Shown here: positions 1 to 5,575 of the stretch, piece by piece
Layout of the letters: each line of letters opens with the position of its first letter
How positions within the stretch are numbered: the stretch's first letter is position 1
NCBI GenBank assembly: GCA_946040935.1
Contig: CAMGCN010000004.1
Span: 1-14,459, forward strand
DNA from: an uncultured Clostridia bacterium
GTDB lineage: Bacteria; Bacillota; Clostridia; Oscillospirales; CAG-272
Length of the DNA: 14,459 nt
Reading direction: 5' to 3'
The notes under the pieces: model-generated
Databases searched by the model: none
What the model saw: only the letters and a program-made list of their open reading frames with translations
Told to the model about the DNA's origin: nothing
Position numbers and translations under genes: made by a program

Positions 1-45
1 GATAGCGTAGCGTCTCGTGGGCTCGGAGATGTGTATAAGAGACAG
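1..45. other. Untrimmed Nextera sequencing adapter (artefact)
   Basis: Bases 12-45 match the Illumina Nextera read-2 transposase adapter, and its last 19 bases (27-45) are the Tn5 mosaic end. Bases 4-11 (AGCGTAGC) sit exactly where the 8-base i7 index lies in the P7 primer; from memory this is the primer form of index N709. Bases 1-3 (GAT) match the end of P7. The rplV reading frame runs cleanly from base 306 to base 46 and loses L22 sequence at the junction. This stretch is library construct, not genome. Confidence 0.97.
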
Positions 46-306
46 GGGCATCATTCTCTTAAGTGTGGGACCGGCGCATACATAGCACTCGGAAACCACC
101 AGGTTGTCTTTTGTCATGTTGAAGTTGTTTTCTGCGTTTGCCACTGCAGAATCAAGAAGCTTTATAAGATACTCGGAAGCGCTCTTGGGAGTGTTCTTGA
201 GTATTGCTCTTGCCACCGTGACGTCCTTACCTCTGATGAGGTCGAGGACGATACTGACTTTTCTCGGAGATATTCTTGCATATCTCAAAACAGCTTTTGC
301 TTGCAT
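46..306 (-). CDS. rplV: 50S ribosomal protein L22, 3' end missing
   Basis: L22 is a large-subunit protein that binds 23S rRNA and lines the peptide exit tunnel; changes in its beta-hairpin can confer macrolide resistance. The start is the ATG at 306, preceded by an AGGAGG-type site, and the N-terminus reads [17 protein letters not shown]. Conserved L22 stretches follow: a DLIRGK-like segment, SAVANAENN, and [10 protein letters not shown] at the cut. Only 87 codons are present of about 110 usual for the family. The missing part is the C-terminal end, which includes the hairpin tip. The truncation is caused by the adapter joined at base 45, so this is an assembly edge and not a pseudogene. The gene lies 15 nt after rpsS, in the standard S10-operon order; rpsC would be expected next. 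Confidence 0.96.
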
Positions 307-321
307 TTTCGTCCTCCTTTA

Positions 322-603
322 TTATTTACCGTTATTTGTTGTCTTAGTTCCCGCATGGCCCTTAAAGGTTCTTGTGGGTGCGAACTCGCCGAGCTTATGG
401 CCTACCATATCCTCGGTAACATATACCGGTACGTGCTTTCTTCCGTCGTAAACGGCGATTGTGTGTCCGACAAACTCGGGGAATATAGTGGAAGCACGCG
501 ACCATGTTTTAATGACCTGCTTTTTGCCCGACTCATTCATCGCTTGGATGCGAGAATACAGCTTGGCTTCAACAAACGGTCCTTTTTTAAGACTTCTGCT
601 CAT
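322..603 (-). CDS. rpsS: 30S ribosomal protein S19
   Basis: S19 sits in the head of the small subunit and forms a complex with S13 near the A site. The 93-residue product has the usual family length. It carries the expected N-terminal [11 protein letters not shown] block, the central [17 protein letters not shown] segment and the terminal [13 protein letters not shown] segment. A GGAG-type ribosome binding site precedes the ATG. The gene is 18 nt downstream of rplB and 15 nt upstream of rplV, so it is co-transcribed with the S10 cluster. Nothing in the sequence looks unusual. Confidence 0.98.
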   Translation of the reverse strand: MSRSLKKGPFVEAKLYSRIQAMNESGKKQVIKTWSRASTIFPEFVGHTIAVYDGRKHVPVYVTEDMVGHKLGEFAPTRTFKGHAGTKTTNNGK

Positions 604-621
604 TATCCGTGTCTCCTTCCA

Positions 622-1452
622 TTACTTTCCGTTACGTCTTCTGACGATGAGTTTATCGGTTCTGTTCTTCTTCTTTCTTGTCTTCAGACCGAGAGCGGGT
701 TTACCCCAAGGTGTTACAGGTCCGGGACGGCCAACAGGCGACTTACCTTCACCACCGCCGTGAGGGTGATCGTTCGGGTTCATGACCGAACCTCTTACGG
801 TCGGACGTACGCCCATATGACGTTTTCTTCCCGCTTTACCGAGCTTAACGGTATCATGCTCTATATTGCCTACCTGACCTATGGTTGCGTGGCAGTCAAG
901 ACGAACAAGTCTTACCTCGCCCGAGGGGAGTCTGACCTGAGCCATGCCGTTTTCCTTAGCCATAAGCTGTGCGGCAGCGCCCGCGCTTCTTGCGAGCTGT
1001 GCGCCCTTTCCGGGGTATATCTCTACATTGTAGATGACAGTACCTACCGGGATGTTTGCTATCGGAAGAGTGTTGCCCGGCTTGATGTCCGCGCTTTCGC
1101 CTGTCTCGATAACATCGCCGTCGGTAAGTCCAACGGGAGCGACAACGTACTTCTTCTTTCCCGCGTCATCAGCAACGAGTGCGATGTAAGCGGTTCTGTT
1201 AGGATCGTACTCAATTCCGATTACCGTCTCCTTTACGTTGTCCTGACGCTTGAAGTCGATAATTCTGTACTTCTGTCTGTTTCCGCCGCCCTTGTGACGA
1301 ACGGTAATCTTGCCGTAGCTGTTACGTCCGGCATATTTCTTTTTAGTGGCGAGAAGAGATTTCTCAGGTGTGAACTTGGTAATTTCCTCGAAGCTCGGAG
1401 TGGTCATACCTCTTCTGCCGGGAGTGGTAGGTTTATACTTAATTGTTGCCAT
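622..1452 (-). CDS. rplB: 50S ribosomal protein L2
   Basis: L2 is a primary 23S rRNA-binding protein needed for subunit association and for peptidyl-transferase activity. The 276-residue length is standard. The C-terminal block [19 protein letters not shown] is intact, with His229 at the position of the well-known conserved L2 histidine. The basic tail (LKTRKKKN, then LIVRRRNGK) is also present. The ATG at 1452 is preceded by an AGGAGTGA-like ribosome binding site and lies 13 nt after rplW. Its C-terminal region contains [14 protein letters not shown], a wording I associate with Clostridia but did not check against a database. The long open frame on the opposite strand through this gene is a coding shadow. 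Confidence 0.98.
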   Translation of the reverse strand: MATIKYKPTTPGRRGMTTPSFEEITKFTPEKSLLATKKKYAGRNSYGKITVRHKGGGNRQKYRIIDFKRQDNVKETVIGIEYDPNRTAYIALVADDAGKKKYVVAPVGLTDGDVIETGESADIKPGNTLPIANIPVGTVIYNVEIYPGKGAQLARSAGAAAQLMAKENGMAQVRLPSGEVRLVRLDCHATIGQVGNIEHDTVKLGKAGRKRHMGVRPTVRGSVMNPNDHPHGGGEGKSPVGRPGPVTPWGKPALGLKTRKKKNRTDKLIVRRRNGK

Positions 1453-1465
1453 TATTCACTCCTCC

Positions 1466-1759
1466 TTACATCATGCTGTCGAAGAACTCGATGGTATTCG
1501 ACTTCTCGGTCAGTGTTACAACAGCCTTTTTCCATGCTGCGGTATAACCGGAATGAACACCCATTCTCTTCGGCTTTCTCTTGCAGTTTATCGTGTTTAC
1601 CGAAGCGACGCTTACTTTGAACGCCTCTTCAACTGCGGTAGCTATCTCCGGCTTTGTCGCGTCGGTAGCAACCTCGAAGACGTACTTCTTCTCCGAAGCG
1701 AGATCCATGCTCATTTCAGAGATAATAGGTCTTATGATGATATCACCATAATTTCTCAT
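1466..1759 (-). CDS. rplW: 50S ribosomal protein L23
   Basis: L23 is a large-subunit protein at the tunnel exit and a docking site for trigger factor and the signal recognition particle. The 97-residue product has the usual length, with the N-terminal DIIIRPIISEMSM block and the KRKPKRMG segment typical of the family. Its ATG overlaps the rplD stop codon by one base (TAATG at 1757-1761), so it is probably translated by coupling or re-initiation after rplD. rplB follows 13 nt downstream. Confidence 0.97.
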   Translation of the reverse strand: MRNYGDIIIRPIISEMSMDLASEKKYVFEVATDATKPEIATAVEEAFKVSVASVNTINCKRKPKRMGVHSGYTAAWKKAVVTLTEKSNTIEFFDSMM

Positions 1760-2382
1760 TATGCGTACACCTCCTCAATTTTCTGCGCCGCCGCCTTTGC
1801 AACGACTATTTTGTCCGCGTTAAGAATGTCGTAGACGTTGATATTGTCCGCCTGCGTAGTCTTAACTCCGCAGATGTTTGAAAAGCTTCTTATAACCATA
1901 GCGTTGTTTTCTGCGAGGACAACAAGCGTCTTGCCTGTTGCGCCTACGGCGTCAAGCATTGCCGTCATGGTCTTGGTCTTGTACTCGGTTGCCGCAATCT
2001 CGTCAACTACAATCATAGAAGAGGAAGCGACTTTGTCGGAAAGCGCGCTCTTGAGCGCTGCTCTCTTTGTCTTCTTATTAAGGTCAATCCTGTATGAACG
2101 GGGTTTAGGACCGAGGGCGACACCGCCGTGAGTCCACTGAGGCGAGCGGGTTGAACCCTGTCTTGCTCTGCCTGTTCCCTTCTGTCTCCAAGGCTTTTTG
2201 CCGCCGCCCGAAACTTCCGTTCTCGTTTTGGTGGACTGTGTGCCCTGTCTCTGGTTCATAAGATAAGCTCTTACAGCTGCGTGGAGGACAGACTGCTTAA
2301 CTTCTGCGCCGAATATCGCGTCTGACAAGGTGATCTCGCCGACTTCCTTTCCGGCCATATCAACAACTTTCAAGTTTGGCAT
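1759..2382 (-). CDS. rplD: 50S ribosomal protein L4
   Basis: L4 binds 23S rRNA, and its extended loop reaches the peptide tunnel. In gamma-proteobacteria it is also the autogenous repressor of the S10 operon. The 207-residue product carries the expected loop (GGGKKPWRQKGTGRARQGS) and the following GPKPRSYRIDLNKK segment. An AGGAGGAA-type ribosome binding site precedes the ATG at 2382. The gene lies 18 nt after rplC and overlaps rplW by one base. Whether this L4 regulates the long leader upstream of rpsJ cannot be read from the protein itself. Confidence 0.97.
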   Translation of the reverse strand: MPNLKVVDMAGKEVGEITLSDAIFGAEVKQSVLHAAVRAYLMNQRQGTQSTKTRTEVSGGGKKPWRQKGTGRARQGSTRSPQWTHGGVALGPKPRSYRIDLNKKTKRAALKSALSDKVASSSMIVVDEIAATEYKTKTMTAMLDAVGATGKTLVVLAENNAMVIRSFSNICGVKTTQADNINVYDILNADKIVVAKAAAQKIEEVYA

Positions 2383-2400
2383 TGCGTGTTCCTCCTTCCG

Positions 2401-3036
2401 TTATGCTTTTACCGTATTGCGAATGAATACGATACCGCCGCGCGCACCGGGAACGGCGCCCTTTACGGCTATTATGTTCTTTTCGGCGTCAACCTTGGCA
2501 ACACAGAGGTTCTGAACCGTTACTCTCTCGTTACCGTACTGGCCCGCCATCTTCTTATTCTTGAAAACTCTCGAGGGGCTTGATGTAGAGCCCATAGAGC
2601 CGACCTGACGGTGGATAGGACCGGTACCGTGCGTCATTCTGAGAATGTGGTTATTCCATCTCTTTACAGCGCCCGTATATCCGTGGCCCTTTGTTATACC
2701 GACGACGTCAACCTTGTCGCCCTGCTCGAATTTGTCCGCCGTTATGACATCTCCTACATTATATACGGAAATGTCGTCGAAGCGAAACTCTTTCAAGTGT
2801 TTCTTCGCGCTTACGCCTGCCTTCTTGAAGTGGCCTGCGAGCGGCTTGTTTGTTTTCTTTTCGGAAAGATCCTCGAAACCGAGCTGGACTGCGTTATAGC
2901 CGTCTGTCTCTTTAGTCTTTATCTGGCAGACGGGGCAGGGACCGGCCTCGATAACGGTTACCGGTATAACATTTCCGACTTCGTCGAAAATCTGCGTCAT
3001 GCCGATCTTCTTACCGATGATTCCTTTTGTCATCAT
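2401..3036 (-). CDS. rplC: 50S ribosomal protein L3
   Basis: L3 is an early-assembly large-subunit protein whose loop approaches the peptidyl-transferase centre. The 211-residue product begins [17 protein letters not shown], and either of the two adjacent ATGs could be the start; an AGGAGG site lies about 9 nt upstream. The central loop is [16 protein letters not shown], and NERVTVQNL and [10 protein letters not shown] follow. The segment [13 protein letters not shown] has no Gln where E. coli L3 is methylated by PrmB, so that modification is not expected here. The gene follows rpsJ after an unusually long 109-nt gap that contains a predicted hairpin. Confidence 0.97.
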   Translation of the reverse strand: MMTKGIIGKKIGMTQIFDEVGNVIPVTVIEAGPCPVCQIKTKETDGYNAVQLGFEDLSEKKTNKPLAGHFKKAGVSAKKHLKEFRFDDISVYNVGDVITADKFEQGDKVDVVGITKGHGYTGAVKRWNNHILRMTHGTGPIHRQVGSMGSTSSPSRVFKNKKMAGQYGNERVTVQNLCVAKVDAEKNIIAVKGAVPGARGGIVFIRNTVKA

Positions 3037-3064
3037 TGTTTGTTTCCTCCTGTTTCAGTTATTG

Positions 3065-3098
3065 GTTGCAGAGGGGCGATACCGCCGTTTGCTGCAAC
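3065..3098 (-). promoter_or_regulatory. Predicted two-part hairpin in the rpsJ-rplC gap
   Basis: In the transcript, GTTGCAG (3098-3092) pairs perfectly with CTGCAAC (3071-3065). Inside is a second perfect stem, GGCG/CGCC, with a GTAT loop, separated from the outer stem by a 5 x 3 internal loop. It lies about 30 nt upstream of the rplC start, in the only long gap of the ribosomal cluster. There is no U-run, so it does not look like a terminator. It could be an RNA-processing site, a stability element or a protein-binding site for translational control. Confidence 0.5.
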
Positions 3099-3145
3099 AT
3101 GACATAAAACCTCGCGCGCTATAATAAATATGAAGTCTTGTGAGA

Positions 3146-3454
3146 TCAGAGCTTCACGTCTATTTCAACGCCTGCGGGGAGTTCAAGACCCATTATCGCG
3201 TCCGCCGCATCCTTGGACGGGTTAACAAGGTCTATGAGTCTTTTGTGGGTACGCAGTTCAAACTGCTCGCGGCTGTCCTTATCCTTGTGAACAGCGCGAA
3301 GGATCGTTACTATCTCTCTTTCCGTGGGAAGCGGAACGGGACCTGCGACGGTGCAGTTAAATCTTTTCGCCGTCTCTACAATCTTCTCTGCCGCAGCATC
3401 GACGAGAGTGTGGTCGTAGCTCTTAAGTCTGATCCTTACATTGCCTTTTGCCAT
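3146..3454 (-). CDS. rpsJ: 30S ribosomal protein S10 (NusE)
   Basis: S10 is a small-subunit head protein that also acts with NusB in transcription antitermination. The 102-residue product is full length and shows the expected [14 protein letters not shown] start, [24 protein letters not shown] and the [10 protein letters not shown] end. The ATG at 3454 has an AGGAGGAAAA ribosome binding site. It is the first gene of the operon here; no tuf or fusA lies upstream, and the next gene in that direction is the divergent AbrB-type regulator. Its expression is presumably governed by the promoter at 3754-3782 and the structured leader between them. Confidence 0.98.
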   Translation of the reverse strand: MAKGNVRIRLKSYDHTLVDAAAEKIVETAKRFNCTVAGPVPLPTEREIVTILRAVHKDKDSREQFELRTHKRLIDLVNPSKDAADAIMGLELPAGVEIDVKL

Positions 3455-3747
3455 TGATTTTTCCTCCTATTAAAAAGTTTTTTAATTTCGCCGACACGCG
3501 AAACCTTAAAATAGGTCCGGCAGTTTGTTTCTGTCACACATCGTCGGGCGTTTCTTCCGCCGACGAAATTAAACGGTCCTCACGCAAAGCGCAAGGTCCG
3601 GCGCGCCGCGGTGCGTAAACGCAGACAGCGTTCTGCCACCGCAAGCCTGACTGAATCTAAACCTGCCATCGCCCGTTTATCGGACATACTCCACGGAAGT
3701 TACCGGTGTGTCTGCACCGCAATCTCCCGCTTCTTCGCACATCATGC
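3455..3747 (-). promoter_or_regulatory. Long structured 5' leader of the S10 operon
   Basis: About 290 nt separate the predicted transcription start (near 3747) from the rpsJ ATG, and no credible ORF lies within. In RNA order I can draw five stems by hand. (1) 3688-3710: nine pairs including two G-U, with an inner CGG/CCG. (2) 3608-3642: GCGGTG/CACCGC stacked with GCAGA/TCTGC. (3) 3577-3595: CCTTGCGC/GCGTGAGG with a TTT loop. (4) 3541-3566: TCGTCGG/CCGACGA extended by an inner CG/CG pair. (5) 3480-3511: TTTTAA/TTAAAA stacked on TTTCGC/GCGAAA, followed by CTTTTT just before the Shine-Dalgarno. GCCGGACCT occurs twice as a direct repeat (3513-3521 and 3594-3602). This looks like a regulatory leader, possibly under autogenous ribosomal-protein control; the ligand is inferred, not shown. 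Confidence 0.55.
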
Positions 3748-3753
3748 CTTGGT

Positions 3754-3782
3754 ATTATATATCAAAAGGCCAATAAAGTCAA
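3754..3782 (-). promoter_or_regulatory. Strong housekeeping promoter of the S10 operon
   Basis: On the minus strand TTGACT (3782-3777) and a perfect TATAAT (3759-3754) are separated by exactly 17 bp. This is nearly a consensus sigma-A promoter, as expected for a ribosomal protein operon. Transcription would begin near 3747, leaving the long leader upstream of rpsJ. Confidence 0.88.
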
Positions 3783-3957
3783 GGGTTTTGCGGTATTTTA
3801 TATGTATTTACAAAATGTTTACATTTACATCTCATATATTGTGTAACATTGAAAATTCACCGCAATATATTGTTTTTTGCATTTTTACAAATGTTAAATT
3901 ACATTTTCAATTTTAGACATTTTTTGTAAATATTGTCGTAAATTATAAAAATTTGTC
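3783..3957. other. AT-rich divergent intergenic region
   Basis: This very AT-rich stretch lies between the divergent S10-operon and abrB-type promoters. It contains two related AT-rich segments, TTTACAAAATGTTTACA starting at 3807 and TTTACAAATGTTAAATTACA starting at 3884, and a perfect 10-bp palindrome CAATATATTG at 3863-3872. AbrB-family proteins bind AT-rich DNA with little sequence specificity, so this could be an operator region for the adjacent regulator. I see no gene in it. Confidence 0.3.
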
Positions 3958-3986
3958 TTGACACGGCGAACAACGTATGGTATCAT
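3958..3986 (+). promoter_or_regulatory. Promoter of the AbrB-type regulator
   Basis: A perfect TTGACA (3958-3963) and TATCAT (3981-3986, one mismatch to consensus) are spaced 17 bp apart. This fits a sigma-A promoter giving a short leader of about 30 nt before the ATG at 4024. Confidence 0.82.
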
Positions 3987-4023
3987 AATGCCAATAGCGA
4001 AAAACAATTTACGGAGGAACAAA

Positions 4024-4263
4024 ATGAAAGCTACAGGAATGGTAAAGCAAGTCGACGATATGGGACGCATTGTAATTCCTAAAGAAATCAAAAGAACTAT
4101 GGGAGTTGAATGCAGAGACTACCTTGAGATATTCGTTGAAGATGACAGAATAATTCTTAAGAAATATCAGCCCGGCTGTATTTTCTGCGGCAATGTCGGT
4201 AACACCGAGCTTTTCAAGGGTAAGCTTATCTGCTCCGAGTGCAAGTCGATGCTCAAAAACTGA
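4024..4263 (+). CDS. AbrB/SpoVT-type regulator with C-terminal zinc ribbon
   Basis: A 79-residue DNA-binding transition-state regulator. Residues 1-48 form the swapped-hairpin AbrB/SpoVT domain: KATGMVKQVDDMGRIVIPKE, then IKRTMGV and the LEIFVEDDRIILKKY strand, very similar to Bacillus AbrB. In place of the AbrB multimerisation domain, residues 52-73 carry two CxxC pairs (Cys52, Cys55, Cys70, Cys73), which should bind one zinc. The start at 4024 is chosen because GGAGG (4013-4017) lies 6 nt upstream; an in-frame extension to 3958 overlaps the promoter. Such proteins form dimers or higher oligomers and repress stationary-phase or sporulation genes. The gene is monocistronic, divergent from the S10 operon and convergent with the M23 gene. 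Its target genes cannot be deduced. Confidence 0.93.
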   Translation: MKATGMVKQVDDMGRIVIPKEIKRTMGVECRDYLEIFVEDDRIILKKYQPGCIFCGNVGNTELFKGKLICSECKSMLKN

Positions 4264-4270
4264 AAAGCGC

Positions 4271-4320
4271 AAAAAACTCTCTGCAATTTGCAAAAGGTAG
4301 CAAATTGCAGAGAGTTTTTT
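4271..4320. terminator. Perfect 20-bp bidirectional terminator
   Basis: Bases 4271-4290 and 4301-4320 are exact inverted repeats with a 10-base loop. The stem ends in six A on the left and six T on the right, so each direction yields a U-tract. It lies 7 nt after the AbrB-type stop codon and 4 nt after the stop of the convergent M23 gene, so it ends both transcripts. Confidence 0.95.
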
Positions 4321-4324
4321 TATT

Positions 4325-5086
4325 TTATTCTCCGAATGCTCCCGCGCCGATAGTGCCCTCTTCAAATTCAATATAATTCAAAGCATCGACCGTCTCATCT
4401 TCAAGAAGCATCGTAAAATGCAGATGAGGAACTTCCGCGCATTCAATCAATGCCGAATCGCCGACATATCCTATCACCTGACCTGCGGCAACCGACGCGC
4501 CCTCATAGAGGTTGTCAGGTCTTTTGTCGGATAGGTTCAGATATACCGAACGCAGACCGCCGCCGTGGCTTACCGTCATACCGTAACCCATAAGCGGATC
4601 TTCATATATGCTCTCTATCGTTCCGTCAGCGCAGGAATAAACCTCGCTGTCTATCGGACAGGCAATGTCAAGTCCGTCATGTATGCGGTAATCCTCCATG
4701 GTAAGAGAGTACACGGGCATATCTGCGTCATATGCCTTGCTGACATAGCCCTCTGCAGGCAGGGTAAAATCAGCAGGGAGAATTTCTTCTATCTCGTTAT
4801 CGACCTTAGAGTTTTCAGTATTCTTCTCTGTCTCTTCCGTCTGCTGTACGGTCTCTGCCGCTTGGGTATTATCAGTTGTATTTTCTTCGGGCTGCGACGT
4901 TGACTGAATATTGCTTTCTTCGCTTGTGTTTTCGCTCATTTCGGTCGACTTGCTCGGATATTCTCCGTTGATTCTCGCCTTTTTTGCGACCGATATCACT
5001 GAAATACACACCACGCTTACAATCATAATCGCAAGGACTATATAAAGTAAAGCAGATAATGCGTTCTTCTTTGTATCTTGTTTCAT
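4325..5086 (-). CDS. Membrane-anchored M23 protein, SpoIIQ-like
   Basis: A 253-residue protein with a short cytoplasmic end, one membrane segment (residues 9-34), a low-complexity Ser/Thr/Glu/Gln linker (44-100) and an M23 (LytM-type) domain (105-240). The zinc-ligand motifs are intact: HxxxD (His136, Asp140) and HxH in PHLHF (His221, His223). The usual catalytic His of the YaHL motif is replaced by Asn184 (VYLNL). The wording around these sites (VYSLTMEDYRIHDGLDI, and a glutamate-rich stretch before PHLHF) resembles SpoIIQ, the forespore protein that pairs with SpoIIIAH across the septal space during engulfment. By analogy it acts at the forespore membrane facing the mother cell. A candidate forespore-type promoter lies upstream. 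The M23 fold is sure; the SpoIIQ role is inferred, and a cell-wall hydrolase acting elsewhere is the alternative. Confidence 0.8.
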   Translation of the reverse strand: MKQDTKKNALSALLYIVLAIMIVSVVCISVISVAKKARINGEYPSKSTEMSENTSEESNIQSTSQPEENTTDNTQAAETVQQTEETEKNTENSKVDNEIEEILPADFTLPAEGYVSKAYDADMPVYSLTMEDYRIHDGLDIACPIDSEVYSCADGTIESIYEDPLMGYGMTVSHGGGLRSVYLNLSDKRPDNLYEGASVAAGQVIGYVGDSALIECAEVPHLHFTMLLEDETVDALNYIEFEEGTIGAGAFGE

Positions 5087-5118
5087 AATACAAAATCCAT
5101 CCTTTGTTCTTTTGTCAT

Positions 5119-5148
5119 TATTTTTGACTGCAATGTATGAATTTATGC
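5119..5148 (-). promoter_or_regulatory. Candidate sigma-F-like promoter of the M23 gene
   Basis: On the minus strand GCATA (5148-5144) fits the forespore -35 consensus GYWTA. GTCAAAAATA (5128-5119), 15 bp away, fits the -10 consensus GGNNANAHTR with one mismatch. It lies 32 bp upstream of the ATG. The region is AT-rich, so a chance match is possible, but spoIIQ in Bacillus subtilis is a sigma-F gene and this supports the SpoIIQ-like reading. Confidence 0.4.
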
Positions 5149-5278
5149 AATTACGTTTTTTACAAATATTGCGAAAAAACTCGTTTTCTGCTTTTTATTC
5201 GGTATTTGTTTTTATAAGTGCCCGGCAAACGACTGAACACATTGTATTAAACCGTAAAAAATCATTGCACCTACCTTC

Positions 5279-5310
5279 GACCGGCTCCCCATGTAAGTGG
5301 AAACATCAGC
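5279..5310 (+). repeat. Decayed partial copy of the hairpin repeat
   Basis: CGGCTCCCC...TGTAAGTGGA...ACATCAGC aligns with CGGCTCCCTTGTGTAAAGGGA...TGTCAGC in the adjacent intact copy, with a few substitutions and short deletions. It has lost the pairing needed for the first hairpin and stops after the equivalent of CAGC. This suggests an older insertion or an incomplete tandem duplication. Confidence 0.45.
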
Positions 5311-5317
5311 ACTACGC

Positions 5318-5371
5318 TCGGCTCCCTTGTGTAAAGGGAGCTGTCAGCGAAGCTGACTGAGGGATTGTTTT
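5318..5371 (+). repeat. Two-hairpin dispersed intergenic repeat
   Basis: Two adjacent stem-loops: GGCTCCCTT/AAGGGAGCT (5320-5342) and GTCAGC/GCTGAC with a GAA loop (5343-5357), followed by TGAGGGATTGTTT. From memory this wording matches an intergenic repeat scattered in many copies through genomes of gut Clostridia. It is short, encodes nothing and resembles a REP- or MITE-like element, though I see no target-site duplication. Confidence 0.65.
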
Positions 5372-5495
5372 GTAATATTAAAAGACACCCGAACCCATAA
5401 AGATTTGAAACGGCGCCCTATATCATACTCCTCTACATTGCGCGTCTCGCACTTGTGCCACAACCTACTGTCGGATAACCCCACCCATTATGACA

Positions 5496-5534
5496 ACACA
5501 AAAACCGCAGGTTGGTTTCCTGCGGTTTTTGTGT
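5496..5534. terminator. Terminator of the four-gene sugar operon
   Basis: A perfect 16-bp inverted repeat (5496-5511 with 5519-5534) with a 7-base loop and a CCGCAGG/CCTGCGG core. On the minus strand the stem ends GGTTTTTGTGT, giving a U-rich tail about 40 nt after the stop codon at 5576. It also has a T-rich tail in the plus direction, so it can work both ways. Confidence 0.85.
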
Positions 5535-5538
5535 TTTT

Positions 5539-5570
5539 CTCCGTTTAGAACAACATACGGAGATGTTTTT
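5539..5570 (+). terminator. Possible plus-strand terminator hairpin
   Basis: CTCCGT (5539-5544) pairs with ACGGAG (5557-5562) across a 12-base loop, followed by ATGTTTTTTTA. The T-run is only on the plus-strand side, although no gene on that strand ends here. It is a weak hairpin and may simply insulate the sugar operon from rightward transcription. Confidence 0.35.
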
Positions 5571-5575
5571 TTATT

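Larger units (their letters stand above)
5149..5575. other. Non-coding region between the M23 gene and the sugar operon
   Basis: No gene with a credible ribosome binding site is visible on either strand. The stretch holds the repeat at 5318-5371, its decayed copy at 5279-5310 and two terminator-like hairpins at its right end. A weak rightward promoter-like pair, TTGACT (5124-5129) and TGCAAT (5146-5151) spaced 16 bp, precedes it. Bases 5375-5490 look like nothing I recognise; in particular I find no tRNA cloverleaf there. Confidence 0.6.

Noticed and set aside
31..1620. Plus-strand open frame of 529 codons
   Set aside because: It begins inside the sequencing adapter, runs antisense to rplV, rpsS, rplB and rplW, has no ribosome binding site and has no recognisable domain. 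It is a coding shadow.
3807..3904. Pair of TTTACAAA-type segments as a defined operator
   Set aside because: The similarity is mostly low-complexity AT sequence with shifted spacing, so it is noted only as part of the AT-rich intergenic region.
5112..5360. Possible small plus-strand gene of 82 codons between the M23 gene and the sugar operon
   Set aside because: No ribosome binding site, low-complexity start, and its last third is made of the dispersed hairpin repeat.
5375..5490. tRNA or other known structured RNA in the non-coding stretch
   Set aside because: No acceptor-stem pairing, anticodon arm or T-loop motif could be found by eye on either strand.
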